Below are positions 45,208-57,283 of a stretch of 64,000 nt of DNA, in pieces. A program made the translations under genes and the position numbers. Source of the stretch: Bacillus sp. FJAT-47783 (GTDB lineage Bacteria > Bacillota > Bacilli > Bacillales > Aeribacillaceae); NCBI RefSeq assembly GCF_022808615.1, contig NZ_JAKZKS010000001.1, positions 1-64,000 on the forward strand, given 5' to 3'. The notes under the pieces are model-generated. The model saw only the letters and a program-made list of their open reading frames with translations, was not told where the DNA came from and searched no databases. Within the stretch, counting starts at the first letter, position 1, and each line of letters starts with the position of its first letter.

Positions 45208-48200
45208 TTAGAACAAAGATAGCTGGTTCTCTTCCGGTAATGAAGTTAAACAGCCGTGATTATCTAAATATTCAAGAATGGTTTTAGAAATGCGGCTTCG
45301 TTCACGCAAATCTTGTTTCGATAAAAATTCGCCTTCTTCACGAGCTTTCACGATATTTAACGCAGCGTTCGTTCCTAATCCAGGGATGGAGTTAAATGGC
45401 GGGATAAGTGAATCCCCATCAATAATAAATTCCGCTGCACTTGAGCGATACAAATCTACTTTTTGGAATGAAAAGCCGCGCTCACACATTTCAAGTGACA
45501 TTTCAAGTACTGTTAACAAACTCTTTTCTTTCGGCGAAGCTTCTAAACCCTTCGCATTAATTTCTTCGATTTTGGCTCGAATTGCCGTAGACCCTTTAAT
45601 CATTGTCTCGATATCAAAATCATCGGCACGAACGGTAAAATAAGTTGCATAATATAAAAGCGGGAAATGTACTTTAAAGTAAGCAATTCGCACAGCCATT
45701 AATACGTAAGCTGTAGCATGGGCTTTCGGGAACATGTATTTTATTTTTTTACAAGAATCAATATACCAATCTGGTACACCGTTTTTCCTCATTTCCTCTT
45801 CCCACTCTGGGGTAAGCCCTTTTCCTTTACGAACAAACTCCATAATTTTAAAGGCAAGAGAAGGTTCAAGTCCTTGATAGATTAAATAGACCATAATATC
45901 GTCACGACAGCCGATTACTTCACTTAACGTACATGTACCATCTTGAATGAGCTCTTGAGCATTTCCGAGCCAAACATCTGTACCGTGGGACAGCCCTGAA
46001 ATTTGCACGAGTTCAGAGAACGTTGTCGGTCGTGTATCTTCAAGCATTTGCCTTACGAATCGGGTACCGAATTCAGGAATTCCAAGCGTCCCTGTTTTAC
46101 ACATGATTTGCTCTTCTGTTACACCTAATGAATCGGTACCGCTAAAGATTTTCATCACTTCAGGATCATCTGTCGGAATCGTTTTCGGATCAATTCCACT
46201 TAAATCTTGAAGCATACGAATAACGGTCGGGTCATCGTGTCCTAATATATCTAATTTTAACAAATTGTCATGAATTGAATGGAAGTCAAAATGGGTTGTT
46301 TTCCACTCCGCACTTGTATCGTCTGCTGGATATTGAATAGGTGAGAAATCATAAATATCCATATAATCCGGGACAACAATAATTCCTCCAGGGTGCTGTC
46401 CACTTGTTCGCTTTACCCCCGTACATCCTTGAACGAGACGATCGACTTCCGCACCGCGCATATGAATGTTATGATCATTTGCGTAGCCTCGTACGTAACC
46501 AAACGCTGTCTTTTCAGCAACCGTACCGATTGTCCCAGCACGATATACATTATCTTCACCGAATAATACTTTCGTATAGTTATGGGCTCGTGGCTGGTAG
46601 TCTCCTGAGAAGTTTAAATCGATATCAGGTACTTTATCTCCTTTAAACCCTAAGAACGTCTCAAATGGAATATCATGTCCATCTTTATTATACATTGCTC
46701 CACAATTCGGGCATTGTTCATCAGGTAAATCATATCCTGAGCCGACGGAGCCATCATTGAAAAACTTAGAATGTTTACAATCTGGACAAACGTAATGTGG
46801 CGGCAGCGGGTTTACTTCCGTAATTTCTGTCATTGTCGCAACGAAGGAAGAACCGACGGAACCACGAGAACCAACTAAGTAGCCATCATCTAGAGACTTT
46901 TTAACAAGCTTATGAGAAATTAAATAAATAACGGCAAACCCATGACCAATAATACTTTTTAATTCTTTCTCAAGACGGGCTTCCACAATTTCTGGCAATG
47001 GATCACCATAAATACTTTTTGCACGATTGTAACTCATTTGCCGAATTTCCTCTTCGGCCCCTTCGATTTTCGGTGTATATAAGTCATCTTTAATCGGTTT
47101 TACATCACCGATTAAAGAAGCAATGTATTGAGAGTTTTGAACAACGACTTCCTTCGCTTTCTCTTCACCTAAAAATTGAAAACAATGAAGCATTTCATCC
47201 GTTGTTCGAAAATGAACATCTGGTAATGAATGGCGATTTAATGGATTCGCACCACCTTGTGAAGAAATTAAAATTTTACGATAAATTTTATCTTCTTTAT
47301 TTAAATAATGTACGTTTCCTGTTGCAACGACAGGAATCTGCAACTTTTCGCCTAGCTTGACGATATTTTTAAGAATATCTCTTAATGCCGCTTCATTTTT
47401 TACAAGCTCAAGCTCAATGAGATGATTGTATACTTCCGGTGGATGAATTTCTAAATAATCATAAAAGGCTGCGATTTCTTCCACTTCATCCGGGGACTTT
47501 TGCATCATTCCTTCAAAAACTTCTCCTTTATCGCACGCTGAACCGATCAAAATTCCTTCACGGTATTTATTTAAAATTGAGCGAGGAATTCTTGGTACAC
47601 GGTAAAAATATTCAATATGAGATAAGGAAACGAGCTTAAATAAATTTTTCAGTCCGACTTCGTTTTTAGCAAGTAAAATGGCGTGGGACGGACGCGAACG
47701 TTTGTAGGCTTTGGCATCACCAAGTTTGTAATTCATTTCATCATGAAACGTTACTCCGTGCTCTTTTACGTCTTTAAGCATTTTAATTAATAAATACCCT
47801 GTTGCTTCAGCATCATATATCGCACGGTGATGCTGAGTTAATTCAATATCAAATTTCTTACATAATGTATTTAATCGGTGGTTTTTAAATTCCGGGTATA
47901 AAGAACGCCCAAGTTCTAACGTATCAATGACGCCATTATTAGCCTTTTTTTCTCCTAATAAACGTTTATACCCTACATTTAAAAACCCCATATCAAAGCT
48001 TGCATTATGGGCAACGAAAATACTGTCTTCCGCCCATTCTTTAAAATTCCGTAAGACGACCTCAACATCTGGTGCATTTTTTACCATATCATCTGTAATC
48101 CCCGTCAGTTCAATCGTCGTTGCCGATAATGGTTCGTGCGGATTGGCAAATGACTCAAATCGGTCAATGATTTCACCGTTTCGAATTTTGACAGCCGCAA

Positions 48201-49527
48201 GTTCAATAATCGTGTCGTATACAGCAGACAAACCGGTTGTCTCAACATCAAAAACGACGTATGTTGCATCTTCTAATGATAGATTTTTCTCGTTGTAGGC
48301 GATACGAACACCATCATCGACAATATTTGCTTCTACTCCATAAATCATTTTAATGTCATGTTTTTTACTTGCCGAATACGCCTCTGGGAACGATTGAACG
48401 ACAGCATGGTCAGTCAAGGCTATCGCCTCATGACCCCATTTCTTTGCTTGTTCAATTAATCTAGAAATAGACGTCACTGCATCCATCTGACTCATTGGAG
48501 AGTGGGCATGTAATTCGACCCTCTTTTCCCCTTCTTGCGCTGTATCTTCTCGTACATTCGCTTTGATTTCATTGATATCGTTCGCAATCATAACTAGATC
48601 ACGTACGAACGTATCATTTTGAATGCTCCCTCGAACTTTTAACCACATACCTTTTTTAATAGATCCAAGTAAGACGGCATCCTCTTTATCTCTTGCAAAC
48701 ATTTTAATAAGAATGGAATTCGTATAATCGGTTATTTTGAACGTGCATAGCGTTCTTCCACTCTTCAATTCTCTCGTTTCCACATCAAAGACGTAGCCTT
48801 GTACAACTACTCTTCTTTCTTCTTCAATTATGCTATTTAACGTTCGAATTTCTTCTTCCGGTTTAATTGGATAGCCGATCGTTAGCGGACCAGATGGTTG
48901 TTCAATCTCTTCATCTTTCGCTTTTTCACATTTTTCCATTTCCGTAATCGCCTGAACGACCCTTTCTTCATCTTCTTTCCGTTTTTGCTCCCTGAACTTT
49001 CGAATTTCCTCATCTGAAACGTTAATTTCCGTATCGATTTGAAAAGAAGGGAAGCCATACGATTCATATATATCGCGAATGAGTGAGCCATATTTTTTCT
49101 TAATAGCTTGTGATTCCGTATCATTTCTCGTACTTACAATTAATTTCAATCCGGCTACAGAAGGTGTTTGGTTTGATAATAAGGACAATATCGGTGGCGA
49201 AATCCCGTCTATTTCTTGTATACAAAGAGGCCAATATGCTTGAATGAGTGATTCATCTGCCTCGGAATTTGCGACTTGAAAAGAAAAATGAACATTAGCA
49301 ATGTGAGAAAAAGCCTTTATTAATCGTCCCTTAAATAACTGAAACACATCATATGGTAAAATTTGTTGAAGAACAAATTGAAAATGCCATGATTTTCTCT
49401 GTTTATGAACCGTTAATTTTTTGATCGCACCGTCTTGAAAATAAGGTGCGATTTCATCCGTTGTTAAACCAATTTGCTGGAGCAGGAGTCGAAATCGTTC
49501 CTTTTGTTCTGTCTGTAATTGTTCCAT
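45208..49527 (-). CDS. polC: DNA polymerase III PolC-type, alpha subunit
   Basis: A 1439-residue replicative polymerase of low-GC Gram-positives with built-in proofreading. In order: N-terminal domain, OB fold (about 240-320), PHP domain split by an inserted 3'-5' exonuclease (first acidic motif [11 protein letters not shown] near 422), a four-cysteine zinc site (CPDCKH...CPNCG near 905-940), the polymerase palm with [12 protein letters not shown], and the C-terminal helix-hairpin-helix region. The start at 49527 has GAGGGG ten bases away. It follows proS, as in B. subtilis. Confidence 0.98.
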   Translation of the reverse strand: MEQLQTEQKERFRLLLQQIGLTTDEIAPYFQDGAIKKLTVHKQRKSWHFQFVLQQILPYDVFQLFKGRLIKAFSHIANVHFSFQVANSEADESLIQAYWPLCIQEIDGISPPILSLLSNQTPSVAGLKLIVSTRNDTESQAIKKKYGSLIRDIYESYGFPSFQIDTEINVSDEEIRKFREQKRKEDEERVVQAITEMEKCEKAKDEEIEQPSGPLTIGYPIKPEEEIRTLNSIIEEERRVVVQGYVFDVETRELKSGRTLCTFKITDYTNSILIKMFARDKEDAVLLGSIKKGMWLKVRGSIQNDTFVRDLVMIANDINEIKANVREDTAQEGEKRVELHAHSPMSQMDAVTSISRLIEQAKKWGHEAIALTDHAVVQSFPEAYSASKKHDIKMIYGVEANIVDDGVRIAYNEKNLSLEDATYVVFDVETTGLSAVYDTIIELAAVKIRNGEIIDRFESFANPHEPLSATTIELTGITDDMVKNAPDVEVVLRNFKEWAEDSIFVAHNASFDMGFLNVGYKRLLGEKKANNGVIDTLELGRSLYPEFKNHRLNTLCKKFDIELTQHHRAIYDAEATGYLLIKMLKDVKEHGVTFHDEMNYKLGDAKAYKRSRPSHAILLAKNEVGLKNLFKLVSLSHIEYFYRVPRIPRSILNKYREGILIGSACDKGEVFEGMMQKSPDEVEEIAAFYDYLEIHPPEVYNHLIELELVKNEAALRDILKNIVKLGEKLQIPVVATGNVHYLNKEDKIYRKILISSQGGANPLNRHSLPDVHFRTTDEMLHCFQFLGEEKAKEVVVQNSQYIASLIGDVKPIKDDLYTPKIEGAEEEIRQMSYNRAKSIYGDPLPEIVEARLEKELKSIIGHGFAVIYLISHKLVKKSLDDGYLVGSRGSVGSSFVATMTEITEVNPLPPHYVCPDCKHSKFFNDGSVGSGYDLPDEQCPNCGAMYNKDGHDIPFETFLGFKGDKVPDIDLNFSGDYQPRAHNYTKVLFGEDNVYRAGTIGTVAEKTAFGYVRGYANDHNIHMRGAEVDRLVQGCTGVKRTSGQHPGGIIVVPDYMDIYDFSPIQYPADDTSAEWKTTHFDFHSIHDNLLKLDILGHDDPTVIRMLQDLSGIDPKTIPTDDPEVMKIFSGTDSLGVTEEQIMCKTGTLGIPEFGTRFVRQMLEDTRPTTFSELVQISGLSHGTDVWLGNAQELIQDGTCTLSEVIGCRDDIMVYLIYQGLEPSLAFKIMEFVRKGKGLTPEWEEEMRKNGVPDWYIDSCKKIKYMFPKAHATAYVLMAVRIAYFKVHFPLLYYATYFTVRADDFDIETMIKGSTAIRAKIEEINAKGLEASPKEKSLLTVLEMSLEMCERGFSFQKVDLYRSSAAEFIIDGDSLIPPFNSIPGLGTNAALNIVKAREEGEFLSKQDLRERSRISKTILEYLDNHGCLTSLPEENQLSLF

Positions 49528-49642
49528 AACATAAATTCCCCTCTCTCCAAATGTGAACATTTTAGAGATTGTTGCGCCTAAACTTGCTCTTTTTGAACAA
49601 ATGAACTTCTTTTAAGATCATACATTCTTTTTATACAAATTG

Positions 49643-49668
49643 AAGGTACCTCAAGTTTGAGGTACCTT
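49643..49668. terminator. Hairpin between proS and polC
   Basis: AAGGTACCTCA / TGAGGTACCTT, 11 bp with a 4-base loop. The long T run is on the plus strand; on the minus strand the tail is TTCAATTTG, so termination of proS is probably partial. Confidence 0.55.
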
Positions 49669-49730
49669 TTTTATGATAACATGAAAGACGAATCCGTTCT
49701 ATGTCCCAATACATATACATTCGTTTCCTA

Positions 49731-51431
49731 TTATTGTATTAATTTTCCGATCGTTTCTTTCAACTCTGAAACCGCTACTTCAAAGCTCTCACCCGTTTTT
49801 CTTACTTTTACTTCAACCATTCCTTCTGAAGCTTTTTTCCCAACCACAACACGAACTGGCATCCCTAATAAGTCAGCATCAGCAAATTTTACGCCGGCAC
49901 GCTCAGCTCGATCATCGTAAAGGGTGTCAAAGCCATCGTTTTTTAGCTCTTCATATAAACGATCAGCTAGCTCGCGTTGCTCATCGTTTTTCGTGTTCAT
50001 GAGCAAGAGGTGGACGTCGAATGGTGCAATGGAAGCTGGCCATACGATTCCTTTCTCATCATGATGCTGTTCAACAACTGCAGCTAGTGTTCGAGAAACA
50101 CCAACCCCGTAGCACCCCATAATCATCGGTTGTGCTTTCCCATTTTCGTCCAAATAGTTTGCTTTCATCGCTTCACTATAACGCGTTCCTAGTTTAAAAA
50201 CATGTCCAACTTCAATGCCTTTAGCAAATTGAATCGTTCCCTTTCCATCTGGAGATGGATCTCCTTCTTGAATAAAACGAAGGTCAGCAAATTCTTTTAC
50301 CGTAAAATCACGGTCAACATTGACATGAATGTAATGGTGATGCTCTTCATTCGCTCCGCATACTCCGTTTACAATAGCTTTAACGGCATGGTCAGCGATA
50401 ATGTCAACATTTGTTCGTAAATGGATAGGACCGACAAATCCTGGCTTGCAACCTGTCACTTCGATCGTTTCTTCTTCAGTCGCCAATTCTACAATTGACG
50501 CATTATACACATTTTTCAACTTAACGTCATTCACTTCATGATCTCCGCGTACAAGTGCTAAGACGAACTGATCATCAACTTTAAATAGTAATGATTTAAT
50601 ACATTTCGCACGATCTACTTGTAGGAAATTGGCTACTTGGTCAATCGTTTTTTCATTTCGTGTTTCTACCCGTTCTAATTCCCGCAATGGTTCGTCTAAT
50701 TTTTCATATTCCATTACGACAGGCGCCATTTCAATATTTGCTGCAAAATCTGATGAATCGGAATAAGCAATTGTATCTTCCCCAATTTCCGATAACACCA
50801 TGAATTCATGTGTGTCCTTACCACCCATTGCACCGGAATCGGCAATAACGGCTCGGAAGTTTAATTCACAACGTGTAAAAATATTGCTATAAGCTTCTTT
50901 AATTTTTTCATACGCTTCATCTAAACTCTCTTTTGAAGAATGGAACGAATAGGCATCTTTCATAATGAACTCGCGGCCGCGAAGCAATCCAAATCGTGGG
51001 CGTTTTTCATCACGAAATTTTGTTTGTATTTGATATAACGTAACCGGTAAGCGTTTATAAGACTTTATATCATCTCGAACTAAACTCGTAATCACTTCTT
51101 CATGTGTTGGTCCTAAAGCAAATTCGCGATGATGTCTGTCATGTATTCGCATTAATTCTGGACCGTAAGAATGCCAGCGCCCTGATTCTTCCCAAAGCTC
51201 TGCTTGTTGAAGTGCAGGCATAACAAGCTCAACACCACCCGCACGATTCATTTCTTCACGAACAATGTTTTCAATTTTTTTCAACACCTTCGTTGCAAGT
51301 GGTAAATAGCTATATACACCACTCGCTGTTTGGCGAATAAAACCAGCGCGCAATAATAATTGGTGGCTTTTCACCTCTGCATCAGCAGGAGTTTCACGCA
51401 AAGTTGGAATAAATGACATACTCTGTTTCAT
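49731..51431 (-). CDS. proS: Prolyl-tRNA synthetase
   Basis: A 566-residue class II aminoacyl-tRNA synthetase of the bacterial ProS type. It has motif 2 and 3 regions, and an INS editing domain (about 225-400) inserted in the catalytic core, containing [12 protein letters not shown]. The C-terminal anticodon domain begins near 470. The ATG at 51431 is chosen because the upstream GTG overlaps the GAGGTG site. No T-box leader was found in front of it. Confidence 0.96.
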   Translation of the reverse strand: MKQSMSFIPTLRETPADAEVKSHQLLLRAGFIRQTASGVYSYLPLATKVLKKIENIVREEMNRAGGVELVMPALQQAELWEESGRWHSYGPELMRIHDRHHREFALGPTHEEVITSLVRDDIKSYKRLPVTLYQIQTKFRDEKRPRFGLLRGREFIMKDAYSFHSSKESLDEAYEKIKEAYSNIFTRCELNFRAVIADSGAMGGKDTHEFMVLSEIGEDTIAYSDSSDFAANIEMAPVVMEYEKLDEPLRELERVETRNEKTIDQVANFLQVDRAKCIKSLLFKVDDQFVLALVRGDHEVNDVKLKNVYNASIVELATEEETIEVTGCKPGFVGPIHLRTNVDIIADHAVKAIVNGVCGANEEHHHYIHVNVDRDFTVKEFADLRFIQEGDPSPDGKGTIQFAKGIEVGHVFKLGTRYSEAMKANYLDENGKAQPMIMGCYGVGVSRTLAAVVEQHHDEKGIVWPASIAPFDVHLLLMNTKNDEQRELADRLYEELKNDGFDTLYDDRAERAGVKFADADLLGMPVRVVVGKKASEGMVEVKVRKTGESFEVAVSELKETIGKLIQ

Positions 51432-51625
51432 ATTTTGCACCTCGTTTTCTACTTAACCGTTTTAAGAAAGATTTATTGAATAGGACTCGTATAGAACGTT
51501 TCATTGCTGTTCGTTTCAAACAGCGTTCATCACTCCAAGAATCATCGTCATTCTCGAGGTGAGGTTGTAAAGAAAAATTCCATTTTTCCTACTTCATATT
51601 CTATGGAAACAAGAACATTTCCTAT

Positions 51626-52891
51626 TTAAAAGAAGAATCTTTGAATATCGTTCCATGTAACAACAAGCATTAATAACATTAACAAGGCAAAACCGATAAA
51701 ATGGACAATTCCTTCCTTTTGTCTGTCGATCGGCTTTCCTCTCACAGCCTCAATGGCAAAGAAAAGCAGTCTTCCACCATCGAGAGCCGGAATCGGAAGT
51801 AAGTTCATAATTCCTAAGTTAATACTTAATAATGCCGTCCAATTCAATAAATTCGTTATACCCGTTTGAGCGATTTTATCTGTCATGTCGTAAATGCCGA
51901 CAGGTCCGGAAAGCATCTCAATGGAAAATTGTCCGGTTATAAGCTTTCCTAAGCTAACGATAATTTCCTTTGTCCACCGAAACGTTTCAACAGCCCCAAA
52001 TTTTAATGAGCCGAAAAATGTTTTTTCTACCGGGCTATATACGCCGATAAGCCCCATTGTTTCTTCGCCTACTTTTTTCTCCTCAGGTGTTACATTTAAT
52101 TGTAATGTTTCTCCATCCCGTTCAATCACAATCGGCAATTCATTTTCGGGGTTTGCACGAATGATTTTCACAACACTTTCCCAATCATCGACAGATTGAC
52201 CAGCGATGGACTTTACAACATCCCCTTTTTGTAAACCCGCTTCAATAGCTGAACCATCCGGAGTCAATTCTCCTAATACAGGCTCATTAATGGGTGCACC
52301 TTGTATAAATCCAAGTGCAAATAAAACGACAAACGCTAATACGAAATTCATTAAAGGTCCAGCAATAATCGCCAACGTCCTCTGACCGAGTGATTTCGAT
52401 GCAAATTGTCGGTTATATGGAGCAATTTGCACTTCTTCATTATCAACGACAAAATAAGCTGTTGAACTAATATCAAATCGCTCGAGTCGCTCCTGTCCAC
52501 CTTGCTCATAACCTGAAATATACATATCATGTTCGATGTCAGCTTCTTCAACTTCAACAATTTTCGCATCTGGATATCGGTCTTTATTGTTGATAATAAT
52601 TTTTTCTACTTCTCCTTCATTATTAAAAAGGAGACCTACGTGATAACCAGGCTTGACTTCAATCATTTCCGGATCTTCTCCGGCCATCCGAACGAAACCG
52701 CCAATTGGTAATAGCCGAATCGTATATACCGTTTCATTTATTTTTTTAGAAAATACTTTTGGACCAAAGCCAATAGCAAATTCACGACATAAAATTCCAG
52801 CTCGCTTTGCAAAAATTAAATGCCCTAATTCGTGAAAAAAAACGAGAGCCCCAAAAATGAGGATAAAAGCAATGATTGTATTCACAAGCAA
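51626..52891 (-). CDS. rseP: Site-2 metalloprotease RseP/RasP
   Basis: A 421-residue intramembrane zinc protease (RasP/YluC) that clips anti-sigma RsiW and other single-pass substrates and clears signal peptides. The HELGH motif is at 20-24 in the first transmembrane helix. A PDZ domain lies about 190-270 and the third zinc ligand is in NLLPIPALDGG near 365. The start is uncertain: TTG at 52891 gives MLVNTIIAF, matching relatives, but a GTG two codons later or before is possible. It starts 8 bases after dxr. Confidence 0.94.
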   Translation of the reverse strand: MLVNTIIAFILIFGALVFFHELGHLIFAKRAGILCREFAIGFGPKVFSKKINETVYTIRLLPIGGFVRMAGEDPEMIEVKPGYHVGLLFNNEGEVEKIIINNKDRYPDAKIVEVEEADIEHDMYISGYEQGGQERLERFDISSTAYFVVDNEEVQIAPYNRQFASKSLGQRTLAIIAGPLMNFVLAFVVLFALGFIQGAPINEPVLGELTPDGSAIEAGLQKGDVVKSIAGQSVDDWESVVKIIRANPENELPIVIERDGETLQLNVTPEEKKVGEETMGLIGVYSPVEKTFFGSLKFGAVETFRWTKEIIVSLGKLITGQFSIEMLSGPVGIYDMTDKIAQTGITNLLNWTALLSINLGIMNLLPIPALDGGRLLFFAIEAVRGKPIDRQKEGIVHFIGFALLMLLMLVVTWNDIQRFFF

Positions 52892-52899
52892 AACCACCT

Positions 52900-54045
52900 T
52901 TATGGAATTAATAATTGAACAAACTTTCTTGTTTCTTTATCAACATGCAAAATTTCTTCTAATGATGGATTCTGTATCATTTGATGTTTAGTTAACGCTT
53001 GTTCAATGAAATCTTCAATGGTTAAGAAGGAAATCGCTCCATTTAAAAATGCCTGTACCGCTTCTTCATTTGCTGCATTTAACACCGTTGGCATTGTACC
53101 ACCCATTTTACCTGATTCATAGGCAAAATGTAAGCAACGGAACCTGTCAAAATTGACTTCTTGGAAATGAAGTTTCCCAATTTGCGCTAAATTTAATCGT
53201 TCGGTTTGAAGCAAGAAGCGATCTGGGTATGTAAGAGCATATTGAATCGGAACTCTCATATCCGGTGTCCCTAGTTGTGCGATGATGCTCCCATCATGGA
53301 ACTCTACCATCGAATGAATGATACTTTCCTTATGTAATAAAACATGAATGTTTTCATAATCGATTTGAAATAACCAATGTGCTTCAATGACTTCAAGACC
53401 TTTGTTCATCATCGTTGCCGAGTCGATGGTTATTTTTGCCCCCATCGACCAGTTCGGGTGGTTTAATGCTTGTTCTATTGTCACACCTTTTAGTTGTTCT
53501 CTCGTTTTATCTCGGAAACTTCCACCTGAAGCGGTTAAATGAAGTCGTTCAATATTTTTATGCTGTTCGCCTTGTAAACATTGGAAAATAGCCGAATGCT
53601 CACTATCTACAGGTAGAAGCTTAACTTGATGTTTTTCGGCATGTTGTGTAACAAGATGTCCTGCCGTTACTAAAGTTTCTTTATTGGCAATCGCGATATC
53701 CTTTTTCGCTTCAATTGCATGTAAAGTTGGAAGAAGTCCTACGCTCCCAATAACCGCATTTACGAGTAAATCTGATTTTTCATAACATGCCGCTTCAATT
53801 AATGCTTCTTCTCCATATTTTATCATTACCTTGTTTGGAACTTCATTTCGTATTCTGTCATATACTTCTTTTGACCCAACCGCTACAAATTCAGGTTCAA
53901 ATTCGATAATGGCCTTTAATCCTAACTCAATATTTCGACCGAACGACATGGAGACAAGTTGAAACTTTTCTCTATTTTTTCTAATCACATCTAGTGTTTG
54001 CTGTCCAATCGAACCTGTTGCACCAAGTAAACTAATATATTTCAC
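52900..54045 (-). CDS. dxr: 1-deoxy-D-xylulose 5-phosphate reductoisomerase
   Basis: A 381-residue NADPH-dependent enzyme of the MEP pathway, making 2-C-methylerythritol 4-phosphate. The cofactor loop [10 protein letters not shown] is at 8-17, with ALANKETL-type [10 protein letters not shown] near 119-128 and the metal-binding [11 protein letters not shown] near 145-155. Start is GTG at 54045 with GGGAGTG upstream. It feeds isoprenoid units to UppS, encoded two genes upstream. Confidence 0.97.
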   Translation of the reverse strand: MKYISLLGATGSIGQQTLDVIRKNREKFQLVSMSFGRNIELGLKAIIEFEPEFVAVGSKEVYDRIRNEVPNKVMIKYGEEALIEAACYEKSDLLVNAVIGSVGLLPTLHAIEAKKDIAIANKETLVTAGHLVTQHAEKHQVKLLPVDSEHSAIFQCLQGEQHKNIERLHLTASGGSFRDKTREQLKGVTIEQALNHPNWSMGAKITIDSATMMNKGLEVIEAHWLFQIDYENIHVLLHKESIIHSMVEFHDGSIIAQLGTPDMRVPIQYALTYPDRFLLQTERLNLAQIGKLHFQEVNFDRFRCLHFAYESGKMGGTMPTVLNAANEEAVQAFLNGAISFLTIEDFIEQALTKHQMIQNPSLEEILHVDKETRKFVQLLIP

Positions 54046-54072
54046 TACGTCACTCCCAATCGCTACAAACCA

Positions 54073-54867
54073 TTAAAGTGTAATGCTTAATAAAAAGTAT
54101 AAAATCGGTAACACAAATAATAAACTATCAAACCGATCTAAAATGCCACCATGCCCAGGAAGAATCGTACCGGAGTCTTTTACGTGGTAATGGCGTTTAA
54201 GAGCAGATTCTACTAAATCCCCCATTTGGCCGAACATGGAAACGAATATAGCAATAAAAATAACATGACCATAAGACGGCAAGACATTTGTCACGAGTTG
54301 AAAAATAAGCGCAATCACAATCGCAGAGAAAACCCCTCCGAAAAAGCCTTCGATCGTTTTATTCGGGCTAATCTCTGGCCAAAGCTTCTTTTTCCCAAAC
54401 GATCTTCCGATAAAATAAGCGCCTGAATCCGTTGCCCATACGAGCAATAAGGCAAAAAAGATATATTCAAGCTGTAAATCTCTCGTTTCAATAAAAAAAT
54501 AAAAACCTACACCAACATAAAGTGTTGCGACAATCGTAAAGCCAACATCATCAAATGTAAACTTATTTTTTGTTATAACCGTATACGTTAAAAAAAACAT
54601 GACAGCTAAAAAAACTGTACCTACTTTACTTATATTTATTTCATTTAACAGCTCAATATAACGTGTTGGAAACAACAAAACCCATAAAATGAATAGACTT
54701 ACGAACCCTGGAACAGAAAACAAAGCAATTTTCTTCATCCGTAATAGTTCAAATAAACCGATTGAAGCCATTAAATAAATTAGAATCGTAAACGGAATTC
54801 CCCCTACAAATACAATCGGGATGAATAATGCTGCCGCTACGACTGCCGTAATGATACGTGTTTTCAT
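54073..54867 (-). CDS. cdsA: Phosphatidate cytidylyltransferase
   Basis: A 264-residue polytopic membrane enzyme producing CDP-diacylglycerol for phospholipid synthesis. It has about eight hydrophobic helices and the C-terminal signature from SALKRHYHVKDSG to PGHGGILDRFDS. The ATG at 54867 has AGAAGGTG at good spacing and gives the family start MKTRI; two earlier in-frame starts are too close to the site. It sits 12 bases after uppS. Its product is used by PgsA, also in this window. Confidence 0.95.
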   Translation of the reverse strand: MKTRIITAVVAAALFIPIVFVGGIPFTILIYLMASIGLFELLRMKKIALFSVPGFVSLFILWVLLFPTRYIELLNEINISKVGTVFLAVMFFLTYTVITKNKFTFDDVGFTIVATLYVGVGFYFFIETRDLQLEYIFFALLLVWATDSGAYFIGRSFGKKKLWPEISPNKTIEGFFGGVFSAIVIALIFQLVTNVLPSYGHVIFIAIFVSMFGQMGDLVESALKRHYHVKDSGTILPGHGGILDRFDSLLFVLPILYFLLSITL

Positions 54868-54879
54868 CTTCATCACCTT

Positions 54880-55653
54880 CTAAACGCCGCCGAACCTGCG
54901 ACCTCTTTGTTGATAATCGTGTATTGCTAATAGAAATTGTTCTTCGTCAAAGTCCGGCCATAAGACTTCCGTAAACCAAAATTCAGTATAAGCGAGCTGC
55001 CATAATAAAAAGTTACTTAGTCTTAATTCACCGCTTGTACGAATTAATAAATCAGGATCGTCTAGTGAACTTGTCATTAATTGATTCGAAAAATACTCTT
55101 CATTAATATCTTCTAGTGAAATCGTGCCTTCTTTATAGCTTTTGGCAATTTGGTGAACCGTTTGTAATATTTCCGCTCGACTACCGTAATTCAAGGCAAA
55201 ATTCAAGATCATTCCCGTGTTATGCTTCGTATCTTCAATTGCTTTCGTCACAGCCTTCATCGTATGGTCAGGTAGTTTTGACATATCGCCGATAACGCGA
55301 ACTTGAACATTTTCTTCTACTAGTTCCGGCAAAAATGTACTTAAAAATTGTTCCGGCAACTTCATTAAAAAATCGACTTCCGTTTTTGGACGTTTCCAAT
55401 TTTCTGTTGAAAATGCATACAGTGTAAGAGCATTCACACCTATTTCATTTGCTAATTTCGTTATACGTCTAACAACCTTCATTCCTTCATGATGACCGAC
55501 CATTCGTGGTAAGGAGCGTTTTTTGGCCCAACGTCCATTTCCATCCATGATAATGGCCACATGTTTAGGGACTTCATGTTGCTTAATGTTTTCAACCGTT
55601 AATAAATGATTAGGTTGTTCGGAGTTTGTCCACTTTTTTATAAAATTAAACAT
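54880..55653 (-). CDS. uppS: Undecaprenyl diphosphate synthase
   Basis: A 257-residue cis-prenyltransferase that builds the C55 lipid carrier for wall polymers. The active-site aspartate lies in AIIMDGNGRWAKKR (about 36-49), with the GHHEGMK motif following, and the RTSGELRLSNFLLWQ substrate region is near 200-215. The ATG at 55653 follows GGAGGATTC. It is placed between frr and cdsA as in Bacillus. Confidence 0.97.
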   Translation of the reverse strand: MFNFIKKWTNSEQPNHLLTVENIKQHEVPKHVAIIMDGNGRWAKKRSLPRMVGHHEGMKVVRRITKLANEIGVNALTLYAFSTENWKRPKTEVDFLMKLPEQFLSTFLPELVEENVQVRVIGDMSKLPDHTMKAVTKAIEDTKHNTGMILNFALNYGSRAEILQTVHQIAKSYKEGTISLEDINEEYFSNQLMTSSLDDPDLLIRTSGELRLSNFLLWQLAYTEFWFTEVLWPDFDEEQFLLAIHDYQQRGRRFGGV

Positions 55654-55727
55654 ATGAATCCTCCAAAGAGAAAATGTAGCCAAGTAGTGATGCCTCGTAT
55701 CTATTATACCTTGGCAACTAAGTTAAC

Positions 55728-55759
55728 AAAAAAACCCCCTGTACGGTGAAGAGGGTTTT
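55728..55759 (-). terminator. Intrinsic terminator after frr
   Basis: AAACCCTC pairs with GGGGGTTT (one T-G pair) around a loop of about 11 bases, then a T7 run on the minus strand, in the gap between frr and uppS. Confidence 0.8.
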
Positions 55760-55788
55760 GGCACATTTCTATTTTACATAGAAACGGA

Positions 55789-56346
55789 TTAAACTTCCAT
55801 GATTTCTTTTTCTTTCTCTTTTGTTGTCTCATCAACTTTGCTTACATAAGTATCCGTAAGCTTTTGGACATCGTCTTGATAGCTGCGAAGTTCATCTTCT
55901 GTAATTTCCCCGTCTTTTTCAAGTTTTTTCAACTCATCATTTGCATCGCGACGAATGTTTCGTACAGCTACTTTTGCGTCTTCAGAATACTTTCTTACCG
56001 TTTTCACTAATTCTTTACGACGTTCTTCCGTTAATGCTGGGATCGAAATACGGATAACCGTACCATCGCTTGTCGGTGTTAACCCAAGATCTGCTTTTAA
56101 GATTGCTTTTTCTACATCACCTAATGACGATTTGTCATATGGCTGAATAACAAGTAGGCGCGCTTCAGGTACAGAAATGGAAGCTAATTGATTTACTGGG
56201 GTAGGAACGCCATAGTAATCTACTTGTACTTTATCTAAAAGTGCGGCACTTGCACGCCCTGCGCGAATGCTTGCTAATTCACGTTTTAGTGAACTTACTG
56301 CTTTTTCCATTTTTTCTTTCGATTGATCTAATACTTGTTTTGACAT
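55789..56346 (-). CDS. frr: Ribosome recycling factor
   Basis: A 185-residue two-domain protein that, with EF-G, splits post-termination ribosomes. The three-helix bundle and hinge region are complete, with [17 protein letters not shown] near 28-44 and [16 protein letters not shown] near 120-135. A weak AAGGGGGA site lies 11 bases from the ATG, four bases after pyrH. Confidence 0.97.
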   Translation of the reverse strand: MSKQVLDQSKEKMEKAVSSLKRELASIRAGRASAALLDKVQVDYYGVPTPVNQLASISVPEARLLVIQPYDKSSLGDVEKAILKADLGLTPTSDGTVIRISIPALTEERRKELVKTVRKYSEDAKVAVRNIRRDANDELKKLEKDGEITEDELRSYQDDVQKLTDTYVSKVDETTKEKEKEIMEV

Positions 56347-56350
56347 ATCG

Positions 56351-57073
56351 TTATTTCCCCCTTACGATTGTTCCAATATTTTCACCTAAAACGGTGCGTT
56401 TAATATTTCCTTCTTCCATAATCGAAAATACGATTAATGGGATATTGTTGTCCATACATAAAGACGAAGCTGTTGAATCCATGACTGCTAATCCTTCTTT
56501 TAAAACATCTAAGTAGGAAAGTTCTTCATATTTCACTGCATTTTCGTCTTTTCTAGGGTCTGCATTATACACACCATCTACATTATTTTTCGCCATTAAT
56601 ATAACGTCTGCTTCAATTTCTGCGGCACGCAATGCTGCTGTCGTGTCCGTTGAGAAATATGGATTTCCAGTACCTGCTGCAAAAATAACGACACGTTTTT
56701 TCTCAAGATGACGAATGGCTTTTCTTCTTATGTAAGGCTCTGCTACTTGGCGCATTTCAATAGATGTTTGCACACGTGTTTGAATACCTAATGTTTCTAA
56801 GCTATCTTGAAGGGCTAAAGAGTTCATAACCGTCGCAAGCATTCCCATATAGTCGGCTGTCGCACGATCCATCCCCATTTCACTGCCGATTTTTCCGCGC
56901 CAAATGTTTCCGCCACCAACAACTACAGCAACTTCGACGCCAAGCTCTGCAATTTCTTTTACTTGTTTGGCAATCGATTGAATAACGGATGGATTGATGC
57001 CAAATCCTTGCTCGCCAGCTAAAGCTTCCCCACTTAATTTTAACACAATACGTTTATACTTTGGCGTTTCCAT
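56351..57073 (-). CDS. pyrH: UMP kinase
   Basis: A 240-residue hexameric amino-acid-kinase-fold enzyme phosphorylating UMP to UDP, allosterically regulated by GTP and [12 protein letters not shown] is at 12-20, and the GGGNIWRG motif near 51-58 and the [14 protein letters not shown] segment near 140-153 are intact. The ATG at 57073 follows GGAGGTATTT; the longer frame starts inside that site. It lies upstream of frr as in nearly all bacteria. Confidence 0.97.
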   Translation of the reverse strand: METPKYKRIVLKLSGEALAGEQGFGINPSVIQSIAKQVKEIAELGVEVAVVVGGGNIWRGKIGSEMGMDRATADYMGMLATVMNSLALQDSLETLGIQTRVQTSIEMRQVAEPYIRRKAIRHLEKKRVVIFAAGTGNPYFSTDTTAALRAAEIEADVILMAKNNVDGVYNADPRKDENAVKYEELSYLDVLKEGLAVMDSTASSLCMDNNIPLIVFSIMEEGNIKRTVLGENIGTIVRGK

Positions 57074-57140
57074 AAATACCTCCAAGCTTCATGGCTGCCT
57101 ACTAGAGTATTGGTAGACAACGAACGTTATTAACTTCGAA

Positions 57141-57170
57141 AAAGAGGGAACACCTTTTCGTGTTCCCTTT
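57141..57170 (-). terminator. Intrinsic terminator between tsf and pyrH
   Basis: AGGGAACAC / GTGTTCCCT with a short loop, then CTTTTTC on the minus strand, about 115 bases past the tsf stop. Confidence 0.8.
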
Positions 57171-57176
57171 ATGATT

Positions 57177-57206
57177 GCTTAAAGGGAGTTTACAACACCT
57201 TTAAGC
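57177..57206. other. Second hairpin in the tsf-pyrH gap
   Basis: GCTTAAAGG / CCTTTAAGC, a 9-bp inverted repeat with a 12-base loop, directly before the terminator. No T run follows. It may be part of an attenuator with the neighbouring stem. Confidence 0.45.
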
Positions 57207-57283
57207 GTCCTACATCGTAACATCAACAGAACAGAAAATGCACTCTGTTATTTGTCTACTGTAGATATATCAATCTAACGATA

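Noticed and set aside
51432-51625. T-box leader in front of proS
   Set aside because: The gap contains a GCTGTT/AACAGC stem but no T-box sequence (AGGGTGG...-type) and no terminator/antiterminator pair.
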